Assembly: GCF_040654195.1 (NCBI RefSeq)
Contig: NZ_JBFAHM010000008.1
Span: 248,001 to 312,000, forward strand
Origin: Hamadaea sp013361475
GTDB lineage: Bacteria > Actinomycetota > Actinomycetes > Mycobacteriales > Micromonosporaceae
DNA: 64,000 nt
Direction: 5' to 3'
Positions 24,755 to 33,055 of the stretch are shown piece by piece. Position numbers and translations under genes: made by a program. Under the pieces are notes generated by a model. It was not told the origin of the DNA. It did not search any database and was given only the letters and a program-made list of their open reading frames with translations. The stretch's first letter is position 1. The number at the start of each line of letters is the position of its first letter.

Positions 24755-25717
24755 GTGACATCCACCCTCATCCGTCTGTCCGAAGCACCCCAGCCCAGTT
24801 CCCTCTTCGTCAACGGCGCGTTCCCGCGCCGCCGCTGGCTGATCGCCGCGATCGGCCTCGTCGTGGGCTTCCTGCTCACCTGGCTCTGGAACGCCGAACT
24901 CGTGGACCGGACGATCGGATTCTCGGTCGCCGACTCCGTGCTCGGCCACGACGCCCACAACACTCCGATCGCGAGCATCGGCAGCGGCATCCTGTTCGCT
25001 CTCGTGACCGGTGTCGCCGGCTCGTTCACCGCGTGCAACGTCGCCGCGTTCGGTGCGGTCGGACCCATGCTCGGGGCGTCGCACACCCGCCGGGAGCGAA
25101 TCGTCGCGGTGCTGAAGCCGCTCGGCTGGCTGACCGTCGGCATGGTGACCGTCTCGGCGGTCTACGGGGTCGTCGTCGGCCTCGTCGGCACGAAGATGCC
25201 CCAGTTCTCGACCGCCTCCTCAGTGCCGGGTCACCTGTCCGCCCGATCCATCCAGTCGATGATCGCGTTCGGGACGATCGGACTGGTGATGATCGTGCTC
25301 GGCCTGGCCGCGCTCGGCATCGTCCCCGACCCGCTGCGGGCGATCTCCCGCCGGCTCCCCAACGCGCCGATGGTCCTGATGGGCGCCCTCATCGGCGGTT
25401 TCCTGATCGGCCGGCCCTACCCGCTGTTCCGCGACATGTTCCGGCACGCGGCGTCCACTCACAACCCGTTCTACGGGGCGGCGGCGTTCGTCCTGCAGTC
25501 GGTCGGCAACATCCTCATCATGGCCGTGCTCTTCCTCCTGATCGCGCTGCTCTCCGGCGGCCGGCTCCAGCGCTGGCTCGCCGCCAAGCCGTCCCGGGCG
25601 GCGACGCTGACCGCGTTGGCCTTCCTGATCGCCGGCGTCTTCACCGTCCTCTACTGGGACGTGCGCCTGCTCAGCCGGATCGGCCTGATCTGGTTCCCGG
25701 CCTCTCCCTGGACCTGA
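24755..25717 (+). CDS. Polytopic membrane protein, unknown function
   Basis: 320 residues with about seven to eight hydrophobic segments (WLIAAIGLVVGFLLTWLW, IGSGILFALVTGVAGSFTAC, MIVLGLAALGIV, ILIMAVLFLLIALL, ALAFLIAGVFTVLYW). The arrangement, with a GSFTACNVAAFGAVGPML segment, is reminiscent of CcdA/DsbD-type or sulfite-exporter-like transporters, but it has only a single Cys there, so no redox role is claimed. The GTG start has GAGAGGA upstream. It does not resemble UnbU of enediyne loci as I know it. It follows the MerR gene and could be an exporter under its control. Confidence 0.75.
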   Translation: MTSTLIRLSEAPQPSSLFVNGAFPRRRWLIAAIGLVVGFLLTWLWNAELVDRTIGFSVADSVLGHDAHNTPIASIGSGILFALVTGVAGSFTACNVAAFGAVGPMLGASHTRRERIVAVLKPLGWLTVGMVTVSAVYGVVVGLVGTKMPQFSTASSVPGHLSARSIQSMIAFGTIGLVMIVLGLAALGIVPDPLRAISRRLPNAPMVLMGALIGGFLIGRPYPLFRDMFRHAASTHNPFYGAAAFVLQSVGNILIMAVLFLLIALLSGGRLQRWLAAKPSRAATLTALAFLIAGVFTVLYWDVRLLSRIGLIWFPASPWT

Positions 25718-25740
25718 TCCGCGTAGGGAGTCATAGCGGA

Positions 25741-25779
25741 TCGTCGGGATCCGGCGTACGTGGCGCCGGATCCCGACGA
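25741..25779. terminator. Strong 16-bp hairpin after the membrane protein gene
   Basis: TCGTCGGGATCCGGCG (25741-25756) and its exact complement (25764-25779) with a 7-base loop, 24 bases after the stop codon. Confidence 0.7.
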
Positions 25780-25810
25780 AGCCCGGACCCGGCTCAGTCG
25801 TGTGTGGACG

Positions 25811-26340
25811 TCGCTGACGGGGATCTTGCCGCAGGGGTAGATCGGCACGCCGCGCCAGGCGAGGACCTTGTGCCCGTTCACGATGGGGACGTCGGGATGG
25901 ATCCGGCGGCGGGTGCATTCGCGGAAGAACGCGGAGATCGCCTTCGCGGAGCGCCTCGACGGTGAGCCGCAGCTGCTGCTCGGTCTGGCTCATCGGATCG
26001 TTGTAGAGGTCCGCCATGTGGACGCGTAGCACCGTCTGGGCGACGCTCAGCTCGTACTCCCGAGGGCTCAGCTCGTAGTCGACGAAGGTCGCGGGCGGCA
26101 TGGGCTCCCCGACATGCCCGCGGCCAGGGCAATCTCGGCCTCACCGTAATGATTCTGGGGCCGTTCGGCGGCGCTTCGTCTCGCCGCCAAGTGGGTGCGC
26201 AACGGTTCGGTCTGGTCACGGAATCGGGCGAACTCCTGGGCGGTGAGGACCAGCACGGTCACGGGCGTGACGGCCCGGGCGGTGTAGTCCCAGATGTCGT
26301 CGGCTCCGGTGAGGGTCGTCGCCGACCGGATCTGAGCCGC
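25811..26340 (-). pseudogene. Decayed family-2 encapsulin shell gene (cNMP-domain type)
   Basis: Pieces in three frames read, in order: the end of a cyclic-nucleotide-binding domain (TPVTVLVLTAQEFARFRDQ, then EPLRTHLAARR); GEAEIALAAGMSG; after a one-base frameshift in the C-run at 26107-26110, TFVDYELSPREYELSVAQTV, LRVHMADLYNDPMSQTEQQL and RLTVEALRE; then, after a second frame change and apparent deletion near 25942-25946, AISAFFRECTRRRIHPDVP and NGHKVLAWRGVPIYPCGKIP. These blocks match, in the right order, family-2 encapsulin shell proteins, which form nanocompartments. The N-terminus, a middle block and the C-terminal region are missing. No cargo gene is adjacent. Confidence 0.78.
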
Positions 26341-26351
26341 CGCCCGGTAGT

Positions 26352-26395
26352 CCGTAGCGCCCTCCCCGCTGGGTCCCGGCCGGGGGAGGGCGCTA
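26352..26395 (-). terminator. Long hairpin overlapping the stop of a small leftward gene
   Basis: GTAGCGCCCTCCCC and GGGGGAGGGCGCTAC pair across a GC-rich loop, at and just beyond the stop codon of the gene at 26393-26734. It marks the boundary with the encapsulin remnant. Confidence 0.55.
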
Positions 26396-26734
26396 CTCGC
26401 CGCGCAGCTCCAGGACGATCTCAGCCGACGCCGCGAGGTCGTGGTCGATCCAGGACAGATAGGCCAGCGCCGCCTGGTCCACTCGCGACTTGTCCGGGCA
26501 CAGAAGCGTGAACAGCCAGATGTGGGCCGACCGATGCCGTTCCGACAGCGTCGCCCAGTCGGCGGCGCACGCCGCGGCCAAGGCTTTCACGCTGTACGCC
26601 AAGGCGAGCGCCTCGTCGCCGGCGAAGTCGAGCCGGACCCACTGTTCGAAGTTCGCCTGCACCCGGCTGAGGTCCTCGGCCGTCGCCTGACCCTTCAGGG
26701 CACGATCGACGATGGCGAATTGGGACTCCGGCAT
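26393..26734 (-). CDS. Small hypothetical protein
   Basis: 113 residues beginning MPESQFAIVDRALKGQATAE, mainly helical and acidic (ANFEQWVRLDFAGDEALALAY, AYLSWIDHDLAASAEIVLEL). No family recognised. It is predicted soluble and cytoplasmic, without signal peptide or Cys motifs. It is transcribed away from the CadD-like gene. The longer frame to 26770 is possible but is not supported by a ribosome site. Confidence 0.6.
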   Translation of the reverse strand: MPESQFAIVDRALKGQATAEDLSRVQANFEQWVRLDFAGDEALALAYSVKALAAACAADWATLSERHRSAHIWLFTLLCPDKSRVDQAALAYLSWIDHDLAASAEIVLELRGE

Positions 26735-26841
26735 CCGGACATTGTCATGGTCGACTACCGGGCCGGGCAATGTCGTAGATGCGACTGACGGTCGCGTTCG
26801 GTGCGACTGATCTCCCGGAGCCCAGCCCCAGCCCTAGCCCG

Positions 26842-26847
26842 TAGGCT
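26842..26847 (+). promoter_or_regulatory. -10 box of a leaderless transcript (TAGGCT)
   Basis: TAGGCT ends eight bases before the ATG of the CadD-like gene, with no Shine-Dalgarno sequence between, as expected for leaderless transcription. Confidence 0.5.
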
Positions 26848-26855
26848 GTCCGGCC

Positions 26856-27443
26856 ATGGGAGACCTCGTCAGCACGGTCGCGGTGGCCGCCGGGCTCTTC
26901 GCCGGCACCAACGTCGACGACCTCGTCGTGCTGACGGTGTTGAACCTGTCGGCCAACGCCCTGGGCCGCCCTCGTCCGTGGCAGATCTGGACCGGTCAGT
27001 ACCTCGGCGTAGGGGCGCTGGTGGCGATCTCGGCGGTGGCGGCGCTGGGGCTCGCCGTCGTCCCCGACCGCTGGGTCGGGCTGGCCGGGCTCGTGCCGTT
27101 CGCGATGGGCGTACGCGGGCTGGTGAAGGCGGTTCGCGGTGGCGACCGGGAGGGGCCGGTGATCGCCGCCGGGCTGGCCGCCATCGTGGGAGTGACAGTC
27201 GCCAACGGCGCGGACAACATCTCCGTTTACACGCCGCTGTTTCGCACCATCGGCGTCGGCGACAGCCTCGTCACGGTGACCGTGTTCGCCGTCGGCATCG
27301 CGGTGTGGTGTGTGGCCGCCCGCTGGCTCGGCTCACACAAGAAGATCATCGCCGTCGTCGAACGGTGGGGTCATTGGATCGTGCCCGTGGTATTCATGAC
27401 GATCGGGGCGGTGATCCTCGTCGAGTCCGGCCTGTTCGGGTGA
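26856..27443 (+). CDS. CadD-family cadmium/cation transporter
   Basis: 195 residues, about five or six membrane helices, matching the CadD cadmium-resistance family of the LysE superfamily: GLFAGTNVDDLVVLTVLNLS near the start and GVTVANGADNISVYTPLFRT in the middle, where the NVDD and NGADN acidic pairs are typical. These are usually linked to Cd2+ efflux or sequestration. The real substrate is not proven. The stop lies 5 bases from the convergent glycosyltransferase stop. Confidence 0.85.
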   Translation: MGDLVSTVAVAAGLFAGTNVDDLVVLTVLNLSANALGRPRPWQIWTGQYLGVGALVAISAVAALGLAVVPDRWVGLAGLVPFAMGVRGLVKAVRGGDREGPVIAAGLAAIVGVTVANGADNISVYTPLFRTIGVGDSLVTVTVFAVGIAVWCVAARWLGSHKKIIAVVERWGHWIVPVVFMTIGAVILVESGLFG

Positions 27444-27448
27444 CCGGC

Positions 27449-29575
27449 TCAGTGGGACGCCGACTTCAGCAGCGCCGCCGCCTCCCCCGTACGCTGCATG
27501 CGCTGCCACCGCAGCCGGTTGCCGAGCAACGCGGTCACCGTGGACTGCACCACCACGAGATACATGAGCTGCCGGTACACGATCTGCTGGAACGCGATGC
27601 TCCACAGCGGCCCGTACTTCTCCCGGTCCAGGCGTAAGGCGTACCAGGCGGTGAAGATCTGGATGGCGAGCAAGCCGCACCAGGCCACCAGCATCTGGAT
27701 CCACGGCAGGAAGATGAACCCGTAGACCGCGAAGATGTCGACGGCCGGTGCCGCGAGCGGCAGCGCGATCTGGAAGATCAGCAGATAGGGCAGCCCCCGG
27801 CGGCCGAGTCGCCCGCCGCCGCCGCGCTCGGCGACCGCGTGGCGGTGCTTCCACATCGCCTGCATCGTGCCGTAGCACCAGCGGTAGCGCTGGCGCCAGA
27901 GCTGGCGGAGCGACGACGGCGCCTCGGTCCAGGCGATGGCGTGCTCGGCGTAGACGACCTGCCAGCCCGCCCGCAGGACCGCCATGGTCAGGTCGGTGTC
28001 CTCGGCGAGCGTGTCGGGGGAGACGATCCCGGCGGCGGAGGCGACGTCCTGGAGCACTTCGCGGCGGAAGGCGCCGATCGCGCCGGGGATGGTCGGCATG
28101 CAGCCGGCGAGGTCGAACAGGCGGCGGTCGAGGTTGAAGCCGATCACGTATTCGAGGTGCTGCCAGCGGCCGAGCAGGCCCTTGCGGTTGGCCACCTTGG
28201 TGTTGCCGGCGATCGCCCCGACGCGCGGGTCGGTGAAGCCCTGCACGAGGTTGTAGACGGTGTCGCGCTGGAAGACGGTGTCGCCGTCGACGAGGACCAG
28301 CAGGTTCGCGCGAGCGGCCCGGATGCCGGTGGTCAGCGCGGCCGGCTTGCCCGCGTTGGCCTGCCGGATGACCCGTACGCCACGCAGCCGCAGCCCTTCG
28401 ACGATGTCGGCGGTGCGGTCGGTGGAGCCGTCGTCGACGACGATGACCTCGAGGTACGGATAGTCGCTGGTGACCAGGGAGCGAACAGTCGCGGCGATGT
28501 TGGCCTCTTCGTTGTACGCCGGGACGATGATCGACACCGGATCGAGCACTTCGAAGGGTCGTTCCCGCCACCGTCGCCGGGCGACGCGGACGTGCCGTTG
28601 CGCGGCGACGATCTGGACGAGCAGCCGGACGATCGCCAGCACCAGCGCGACGGCCATGAGGAAGCCCATCGCCTCGGTCGCGAAGCCGCTCGCCGTCTGC
28701 ACCGTACGCAGCACGTCGCCCCGGAGTTGTACCGAGCGCGGAGCGGGCGCCGCGGCGGGCAGTCCGAGCCCCTCGGAGATCGTGGTGAACTTGTAGCCCT
28801 TCGCCTGCAACGCCGGGATGAGCTTGTCCAGCGCCTGCACCGTCTGGCTGCGATCGCCGCCGCTGTCGTGCATCAGCACGATCGCCCCGGCGGCGCCCTT
28901 CGGCTGGACGGCCCGGACGATCGCGTCCACGCCCGGCCGCCGCCAGTCCTCGGTGTCCAGGTCGTTGAGGACGATCAAGGCGTCCGAGGGCAGGACGGCC
29001 ACCTCGTACTCGTGCAGCGCGTCGGCCGTCGACGAGAAAGGCGGCCGGAACAGGGTCGTCTCGCGCCCGGTCGCGCCGGCGATCGCGTTCCGCGTCATGC
29101 CCAGTTCCAGGTCGCGCCGCCAGCCGGGGACGCGGGCGATCTCCACGTGGGTGAAGGTGTGCGAGCCGACCTCGTGACCCTCCGCCGTCATGCGGCGTAC
29201 CAGGTCGGGGTATTCGTTCACCCGGGAGCCGATTGGGAAGAACGTCGCGTGCGCCCGGTACTTCGCCAAGATGTCCAGGACCTTCGGCGTCCACTCCGGG
29301 TCCGGCCCGTCGTCGAAGGTCAACGCGATCGTCTTGGCCGGCATCCGCCGCGACTCGACCTTGCCGTCGTCCGCCCGGAGCACGGGTCCGCCGTTCAGCA
29401 CCTGCTCCGGGGCGGCGGCCGCGCCGGCGATGGGCCGTGGCAGTTCCGCGCCGCCCGCGATGCCGTGCGCGTACCCGTTGAACGCCAGCGCCGCCAGCAG
29501 GAACACGAGCGACAGCAGCAGGAGGATCCAGTGCGCCCGCGGCTCGCGAGCCGGTGCGCGACGGGTGCCGCTCAT
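27449..29575 (-). CDS. Bifunctional polysaccharide deacetylase / family-2 glycosyltransferase
   Basis: 708 residues. An N-terminal membrane segment (WILLLLSLVFLLAALAFNGY) precedes a NodB deacetylase domain (about residues 80-290) with TFDDGPD, EVGSHTFTH, LFRPPFSST and LMHDSGG, i.e. the metal-binding Asp, His and His set. A membrane segment then leads to a GT2 domain (about residues 340-600) with VSIIVPAYNEEANIAA, VDDGSTDRTADI, DGDTVFQRD, AEDTDLTM and QRYRWCYG, followed by C-terminal membrane helices. The layout resembles poly-N-acetylglucosamine synthase fused to a deacetylase, acting at the membrane on an exopolysaccharide. Its start overlaps the upstream gene by ATGA. Confidence 0.92.
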   Translation of the reverse strand: MSGTRRAPAREPRAHWILLLLSLVFLLAALAFNGYAHGIAGGAELPRPIAGAAAAPEQVLNGGPVLRADDGKVESRRMPAKTIALTFDDGPDPEWTPKVLDILAKYRAHATFFPIGSRVNEYPDLVRRMTAEGHEVGSHTFTHVEIARVPGWRRDLELGMTRNAIAGATGRETTLFRPPFSSTADALHEYEVAVLPSDALIVLNDLDTEDWRRPGVDAIVRAVQPKGAAGAIVLMHDSGGDRSQTVQALDKLIPALQAKGYKFTTISEGLGLPAAAPAPRSVQLRGDVLRTVQTASGFATEAMGFLMAVALVLAIVRLLVQIVAAQRHVRVARRRWRERPFEVLDPVSIIVPAYNEEANIAATVRSLVTSDYPYLEVIVVDDGSTDRTADIVEGLRLRGVRVIRQANAGKPAALTTGIRAARANLLVLVDGDTVFQRDTVYNLVQGFTDPRVGAIAGNTKVANRKGLLGRWQHLEYVIGFNLDRRLFDLAGCMPTIPGAIGAFRREVLQDVASAAGIVSPDTLAEDTDLTMAVLRAGWQVVYAEHAIAWTEAPSSLRQLWRQRYRWCYGTMQAMWKHRHAVAERGGGGRLGRRGLPYLLIFQIALPLAAPAVDIFAVYGFIFLPWIQMLVAWCGLLAIQIFTAWYALRLDREKYGPLWSIAFQQIVYRQLMYLVVVQSTVTALLGNRLRWQRMQRTGEAAALLKSASH

Positions 29576-29988
29576 TTGCGGGACCGGCTCGGCTTCGCGG
29601 TCGGTCGATGCGTGTTGGTCTGCCCCGGCGGCGCCGAGGTCGCCGCGGTCCGCGGGGTCGCGCTGGGCGAGACGCTCCCGGTCGGGACACTCGTCCGGGT
29701 GGTCGCGGTGCTCGAACTCGGCTCACCGCTCGGCTCGGCCACCACCGACGGCTTGGGCTCCGCGGCCCCGCCATGCCCGGGCCACCCGGGTAGTTGCGCG
29801 GGTCCGCCGCCCAGCAGGCTCGCGCCCAGTCCGATCAGCCCCAGCAGCAGGGATACGCCGAGAGCAGCGCCGAGCACGGTGATCAGCCGACGGCGGCGCC
29901 CCGACCGGTCGACGAAGACGGGCCGGGTGCTCGGGTCGGTGTGCTCCCGGCCGGGCTCGCCGGGCGGGCGCAGACTGTGCGAGGGCAT
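29572..29988 (-). CDS. Single-pass membrane protein with Ser/Thr/Pro-rich exterior
   Basis: 138 residues: a short cytoplasmic N-terminus (MPSHSLRPPGEPG), a basic RSGRRRRL anchor, one hydrophobic helix (ITVLGAALGVSLLLGLIGLG) and a long Ser/Thr/Pro-rich tail ending KPSRSRK. The gene overlaps the deacetylase/glycosyltransferase start by four bases, so the two work together, perhaps with this as a membrane accessory. The start at 29988 is preferred; a longer frame extends to 30057. No family recognised. Confidence 0.68.
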   Translation of the reverse strand: MPSHSLRPPGEPGREHTDPSTRPVFVDRSGRRRRLITVLGAALGVSLLLGLIGLGASLLGGGPAQLPGWPGHGGAAEPKPSVVAEPSGEPSSSTATTRTSVPTGSVSPSATPRTAATSAPPGQTNTHRPTAKPSRSRK

Positions 29989-30091
29989 CGGCAGCGAGGT
30001 TACCCACCGCCATCTGTGCTGGTCGAGTCGAGTCGCCCCCGTCACAATCCATGACAAGGCATCGGCCGAACGGTCAGTCGTGGCCCGGGAG

Positions 30092-30137
30092 ACCGGGGGG
30101 CCCGGCCCGGCGGTTCAGCCGGATCGGGCCCCCCGGT
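30092..30137 (-). terminator. GC hairpin downstream of the protease gene
   Basis: ACCGGGGGGCCCG (30092-30104) and CGGGCCCCCCGGT (30125-30137) form a perfect 13-bp stem about 30 bases beyond the stop of the leftward protease gene. Confidence 0.65.
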
Positions 30138-30166
30138 GCGATCGGGGTCGGCTCGAACGGGGTCGA

Positions 30167-31030
30167 TCAGAGGATAGTCACGCCGTACTTGTTCGCCGCT
30201 TCGCGGACCGGCTGGAAGAAAGTGGTGCCGCCGGTGGAGCAGTTGCCGCTGCCGCCCGAGGTCAGGCCCAGCGCCTTGTTCCCGTCGTACAGCGGGCCGC
30301 CGGAGTCGCCGCCCTCGGCGCAGACGGTGGTCTGGATCAGGCCGCTGACCTTGCCGCCCGGGTGGCCGGAGTAGCGGACCGACACGTTGAGCGCGGTGAC
30401 CTTGCCGGAGTGCACGCCGGTGGTCGAGCCGTCGCGGGTCACCGACTCCCCGACGAACGCGTCGGCGAGGGTGTAGCCGCCCGAGTGCGACAACGAGGTG
30501 TTGTCGTAGCGGACCAGCGCGTAGTCGTCGCCCGGGAAGCTGTAGCCGACGTTGCCGCCGATCAGCGTCGTGTGCGACGAATTGGTGTACCACGTGCTCG
30601 CCAGGGACGCGCAGTGCCCGGCGGTCAGGAAGTAGTAGGTGCTGCCGCTGACGACGTTGAACCCGAGCGAACAGCGGTAGCTGCCGCCGTAGATCGCGTC
30701 ACCGGCCGCCAGCAGCGGGCTGAAGACGCCCGAAGTACGTTCGATCTTCAGGGCCGACGCGTTGACGCCGGCCGCCCGCTTGAGCGTCGCCAGTTCGGCG
30801 GCGTCGACGGACTTGTCGGCGGTGACGACGACGCGGCCGGAGGTCTCGTCGACATACCAGGAGATGCCGTCGACTCCCGAGGCGTCGACCGCGGCGTACG
30901 CCGAAGCCAGCTGAGCTGCGCTGAAGTGTGGCGCGGCCGAGGCGGCCGCCGGGATCGCGACCACGCCGAGCGCGAGCGCGCCGATCATCGCGGCCAGCCG
31001 CCGGGCGGCCTGGTCGAGCTGGATTCTCAT
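30167..31030 (-). CDS. Secreted S1-family serine protease (streptogrisin-like)
   Basis: 287 residues. A signal peptide ends near residue 33 (ALALGVVAIPAAASAA), followed by a short propeptide (VVVTADKSVDAAELATLKRA). The protease domain has His in FLTAGHCASL, Asp in GDDYALVRYD and Ser in CAEGGDSGGPLYDGN, the complete chymotrypsin-fold triad, with Cys pairs as in streptogrisins. It is smaller than full-length streptogrisin precursors because its propeptide is short. The protein is exported and self-processed. There is no obvious tie to its neighbours. Confidence 0.92.
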   Translation of the reverse strand: MRIQLDQAARRLAAMIGALALGVVAIPAAASAAPHFSAAQLASAYAAVDASGVDGISWYVDETSGRVVVTADKSVDAAELATLKRAAGVNASALKIERTSGVFSPLLAAGDAIYGGSYRCSLGFNVVSGSTYYFLTAGHCASLASTWYTNSSHTTLIGGNVGYSFPGDDYALVRYDNTSLSHSGGYTLADAFVGESVTRDGSTTGVHSGKVTALNVSVRYSGHPGGKVSGLIQTTVCAEGGDSGGPLYDGNKALGLTSGGSGNCSTGGTTFFQPVREAANKYGVTIL

Positions 31031-31242
31031 GTTTCCTCCCCACGAGGCGATCGGATCTGTAGACCCGCTGGGGCCAGTATTTAGATCAATCGATCACTGT
31101 TCAAGGGGTGGGGGTTCGTCCGAAAGGCCGCATCTGTTCACCGCCGGAGACAGCCGCAGCGTGACATCGATGCCGTTGTATCGTCAGCCGACCGGGCTCG
31201 GGCGGCAGAAGCTGACGAGGACGCCTTGCCAGACGCTGCGGG

Positions 31243-31689
31243 TCAGGCGGCGAAGGCGCCGACGACCCAGGTGACGGCGATGATGAGCGCGGCGGCGAGT
31301 TCGATCAGCATCGAGAGGCCGACGGCTTTGACGGCGTGCCAGGTCGCGGTCCACGCGGGCTTGAAGTCGCGTTGACGTGCCCACTCGGCGAGCAGGATGC
31401 CGACGACGAAGCCGAGCGGCAGGCCCACGATGGGGACGACGAAGAAGCCGACGATCCCGAGCAGGCCACCCACCACCAGCGACCAGTTCGGCACACCGCT
31501 CTGCTTGAGGCGGCGGCCGGGCCAGGCGTACTTGGCGGCGGTGCCGGCCAGGGCGACGAAGGTGGCGATGAACAGCACCAGCCAGCGTCCCCAGCCCGCG
31601 TCGGAGAACAGCGCCCAGACGAGGACGGCGCCCCAGCTCAGGATCAGGCCGGGCACGACGGGGACACCCGTTGCGGGATTGTGACACAT
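31243..31689 (-). pseudogene. 5'-truncated duplicate of a DUF456 membrane protein gene
   Basis: The 148-residue frame matches the intact DUF456 gene at 32506-33006 from VVPGLILSWG onward, but its first 12 or so residues (MCHNPATGV) are unrelated and the first membrane helix of the family is missing. A 186-base block (31480-31665) differs from 32743-32928 at a single base, while the downstream C-terminal part is more diverged. The start has no ribosome site. It is most likely a non-functional fragment, though a shorter protein could be made. Confidence 0.7.
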
Positions 31690-31983
31690 ACCGACTTCGT
31701 GCTCTTCGAATCGGCCCTAGATCCCGGCTGCTAGCCGTTAGGAGCTGCTTGCAATTCCGGAATGTCACGCCGACCCCGAGCTATTCCGCGAGCGGGTCTG
31801 TCCGAGTAGCTGCGCTCGATGACCCCAATGCGTAGGTGGGCTCGCTAGATACTGTTATCTATTTGAGACCGTTACGTGCTGTGCGCCAGGTTCACGATAC
31901 GCGCTCGCGCCCTAATCCAAGTGGGCTGCCTGAGCAGCCACGAAGCTTGGCCGTTAGTGACACACAGTATGAAGGAGGTACGC

Positions 31984-32505
31984 GTGAAACGCAGGACAGT
32001 CTGGCTCGGCGGCGGTGTCGTCTTGGTGCTCGTCGCTGCCGCGACAGGAGCAGCCATCGCGCGGGGCTGGTTTGGCTGCCGGCCACCGGCCGATCAGCGT
32101 TCGGCGCTGCACGCGTACCTCGACGATCCCATGATGGCGTCCGCGCCGAGCGATGCCCGGCTGCTTCAGGAGATCACCAGAACCGCGGCGTGCGACTCGC
32201 ACGAACCGCAGACCAGGGAGGACAGCGGCGGACCGGACTTCGTGGACGTCAGCCGGATCTACGCAGTCGGCCAGGCGTACTCCGAGAGCGAGCTGACTTC
32301 GATGTTTCGGTCGAAGGCAGAGGCGGCGGGCTGGCGCTTCGAGCAGGCAGGCTCCGGTGAACAGCCGGGCAGCTTGTGGTTCTGCCGCCGGTATGGTGAC
32401 ACCGTCGCCGTGCTGTCGATCCAGAGTACGGTGCAGCCGCAGAACCAGGGCGATCCCAGATTGGCCCTGACGATCCGGGGCGTGCCGAGCCGGTCGAGCT
32501 GCTGA
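31984..32505 (+). CDS. Single-pass exported or membrane-anchored hypothetical protein
   Basis: 173 residues: a basic start (KRRTVW), one hydrophobic segment (LGGGVVLVLVAAATGAAIA), then an exterior domain with cysteines (FGCRPPADQ, TAACDSHEP, WFCRRYGD). The first Cys follows the helix but lacks a clean lipobox. The GTG start at 31984 has AAGGAGG upstream; the ATG at 31969 overlaps that site and is less likely. It lies between the two DUF456 copies and abuts the intact one tail to tail (stops share TGATCA). No family recognised. Confidence 0.7.
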   Translation: MKRRTVWLGGGVVLVLVAAATGAAIARGWFGCRPPADQRSALHAYLDDPMMASAPSDARLLQEITRTAACDSHEPQTREDSGGPDFVDVSRIYAVGQAYSESELTSMFRSKAEAAGWRFEQAGSGEQPGSLWFCRRYGDTVAVLSIQSTVQPQNQGDPRLALTIRGVPSRSSC

Positions 32506-33006
32506 TCAGGCGGCGATCACGCCGACCACCCAAACGACGGCGACGCCCAGGGCGGCACTCAGCTCGATGAGCATGGACAAGCCGACGGCCTTCACAGCGT
32601 GCCAGGTCGCGGCCCACGCCGCTCGCATCTGCTTGAGCCGGGCCAATTCGGCGAGCAAGATGCCGAGGACGAACCCGAGCGGCAGCCCCACGACGGGTAC
32701 GACGAAGAAGCCGACGATGCCGAGCAGGCCACCCGCGATCAACGACCAGTTCGGCACGCCGCTCTGCTTGAGGCGGCGGCCGGGCCAGGCGTACTTGGCG
32801 GCGGTGCCGGCCAGGGCGACGAAGGTGGCGATGAACAGCACCAGCCAGCGTCCCCAGCCCGCGTCGGAGAACAGCGCCCAGACGAGGACGGCGCCCCAGC
32901 TCAGGATCAGGCCGGGCACGACGGGGACGACGACGCCGACCGTCCCGACCAGGATCGCCAGCGCGCAGACGAAGACGAGGGTGCTCTGCGTGTCGGTCAG
33001 GTCCAC
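32506..33006 (-). CDS. DUF456 family membrane protein
   Basis: 166 residues with four to five membrane helices (LVFVCALAILVGTVGVVVPV, PGLILSWGAVLVWALFSDAG, WLVLFIATFVALAG, LIAGGLLGIVGFFVVPVVGL, LSMLIELSAALGVAVVWVVG) and the family's central GTAAKYAWPGRRLKQSGVP loop. DUF456 function is unknown. It is the intact parent of the truncated copy at 31243. Confidence 0.85.
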   Translation of the reverse strand: MDLTDTQSTLVFVCALAILVGTVGVVVPVVPGLILSWGAVLVWALFSDAGWGRWLVLFIATFVALAGTAAKYAWPGRRLKQSGVPNWSLIAGGLLGIVGFFVVPVVGLPLGFVLGILLAELARLKQMRAAWAATWHAVKAVGLSMLIELSAALGVAVVWVVGVIAA

Positions 33007-33055
33007 GCCGTCCAGGTTCGCACGTTCCCGCCACCCCCGCTCGCGGCGACCGTGA

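Noticed and set aside
24755..25717. Membrane protein considered as the missing UnbU of the enediyne cassette
   Set aside because: Size is close, but none of the RnfD/UnbU-like sequence features I know are present, and it is paired with a MerR regulator instead of pksE.
25220..26101. 293-residue leftward frame as an intact gene
   Set aside because: Only its first 45 or so residues match encapsulins; the rest is antisense to the membrane protein gene.
27839..31084. 1081-residue rightward frame across the deacetylase/glycosyltransferase and protease genes
   Set aside because: It is antisense to several well-supported genes and shows no domain.
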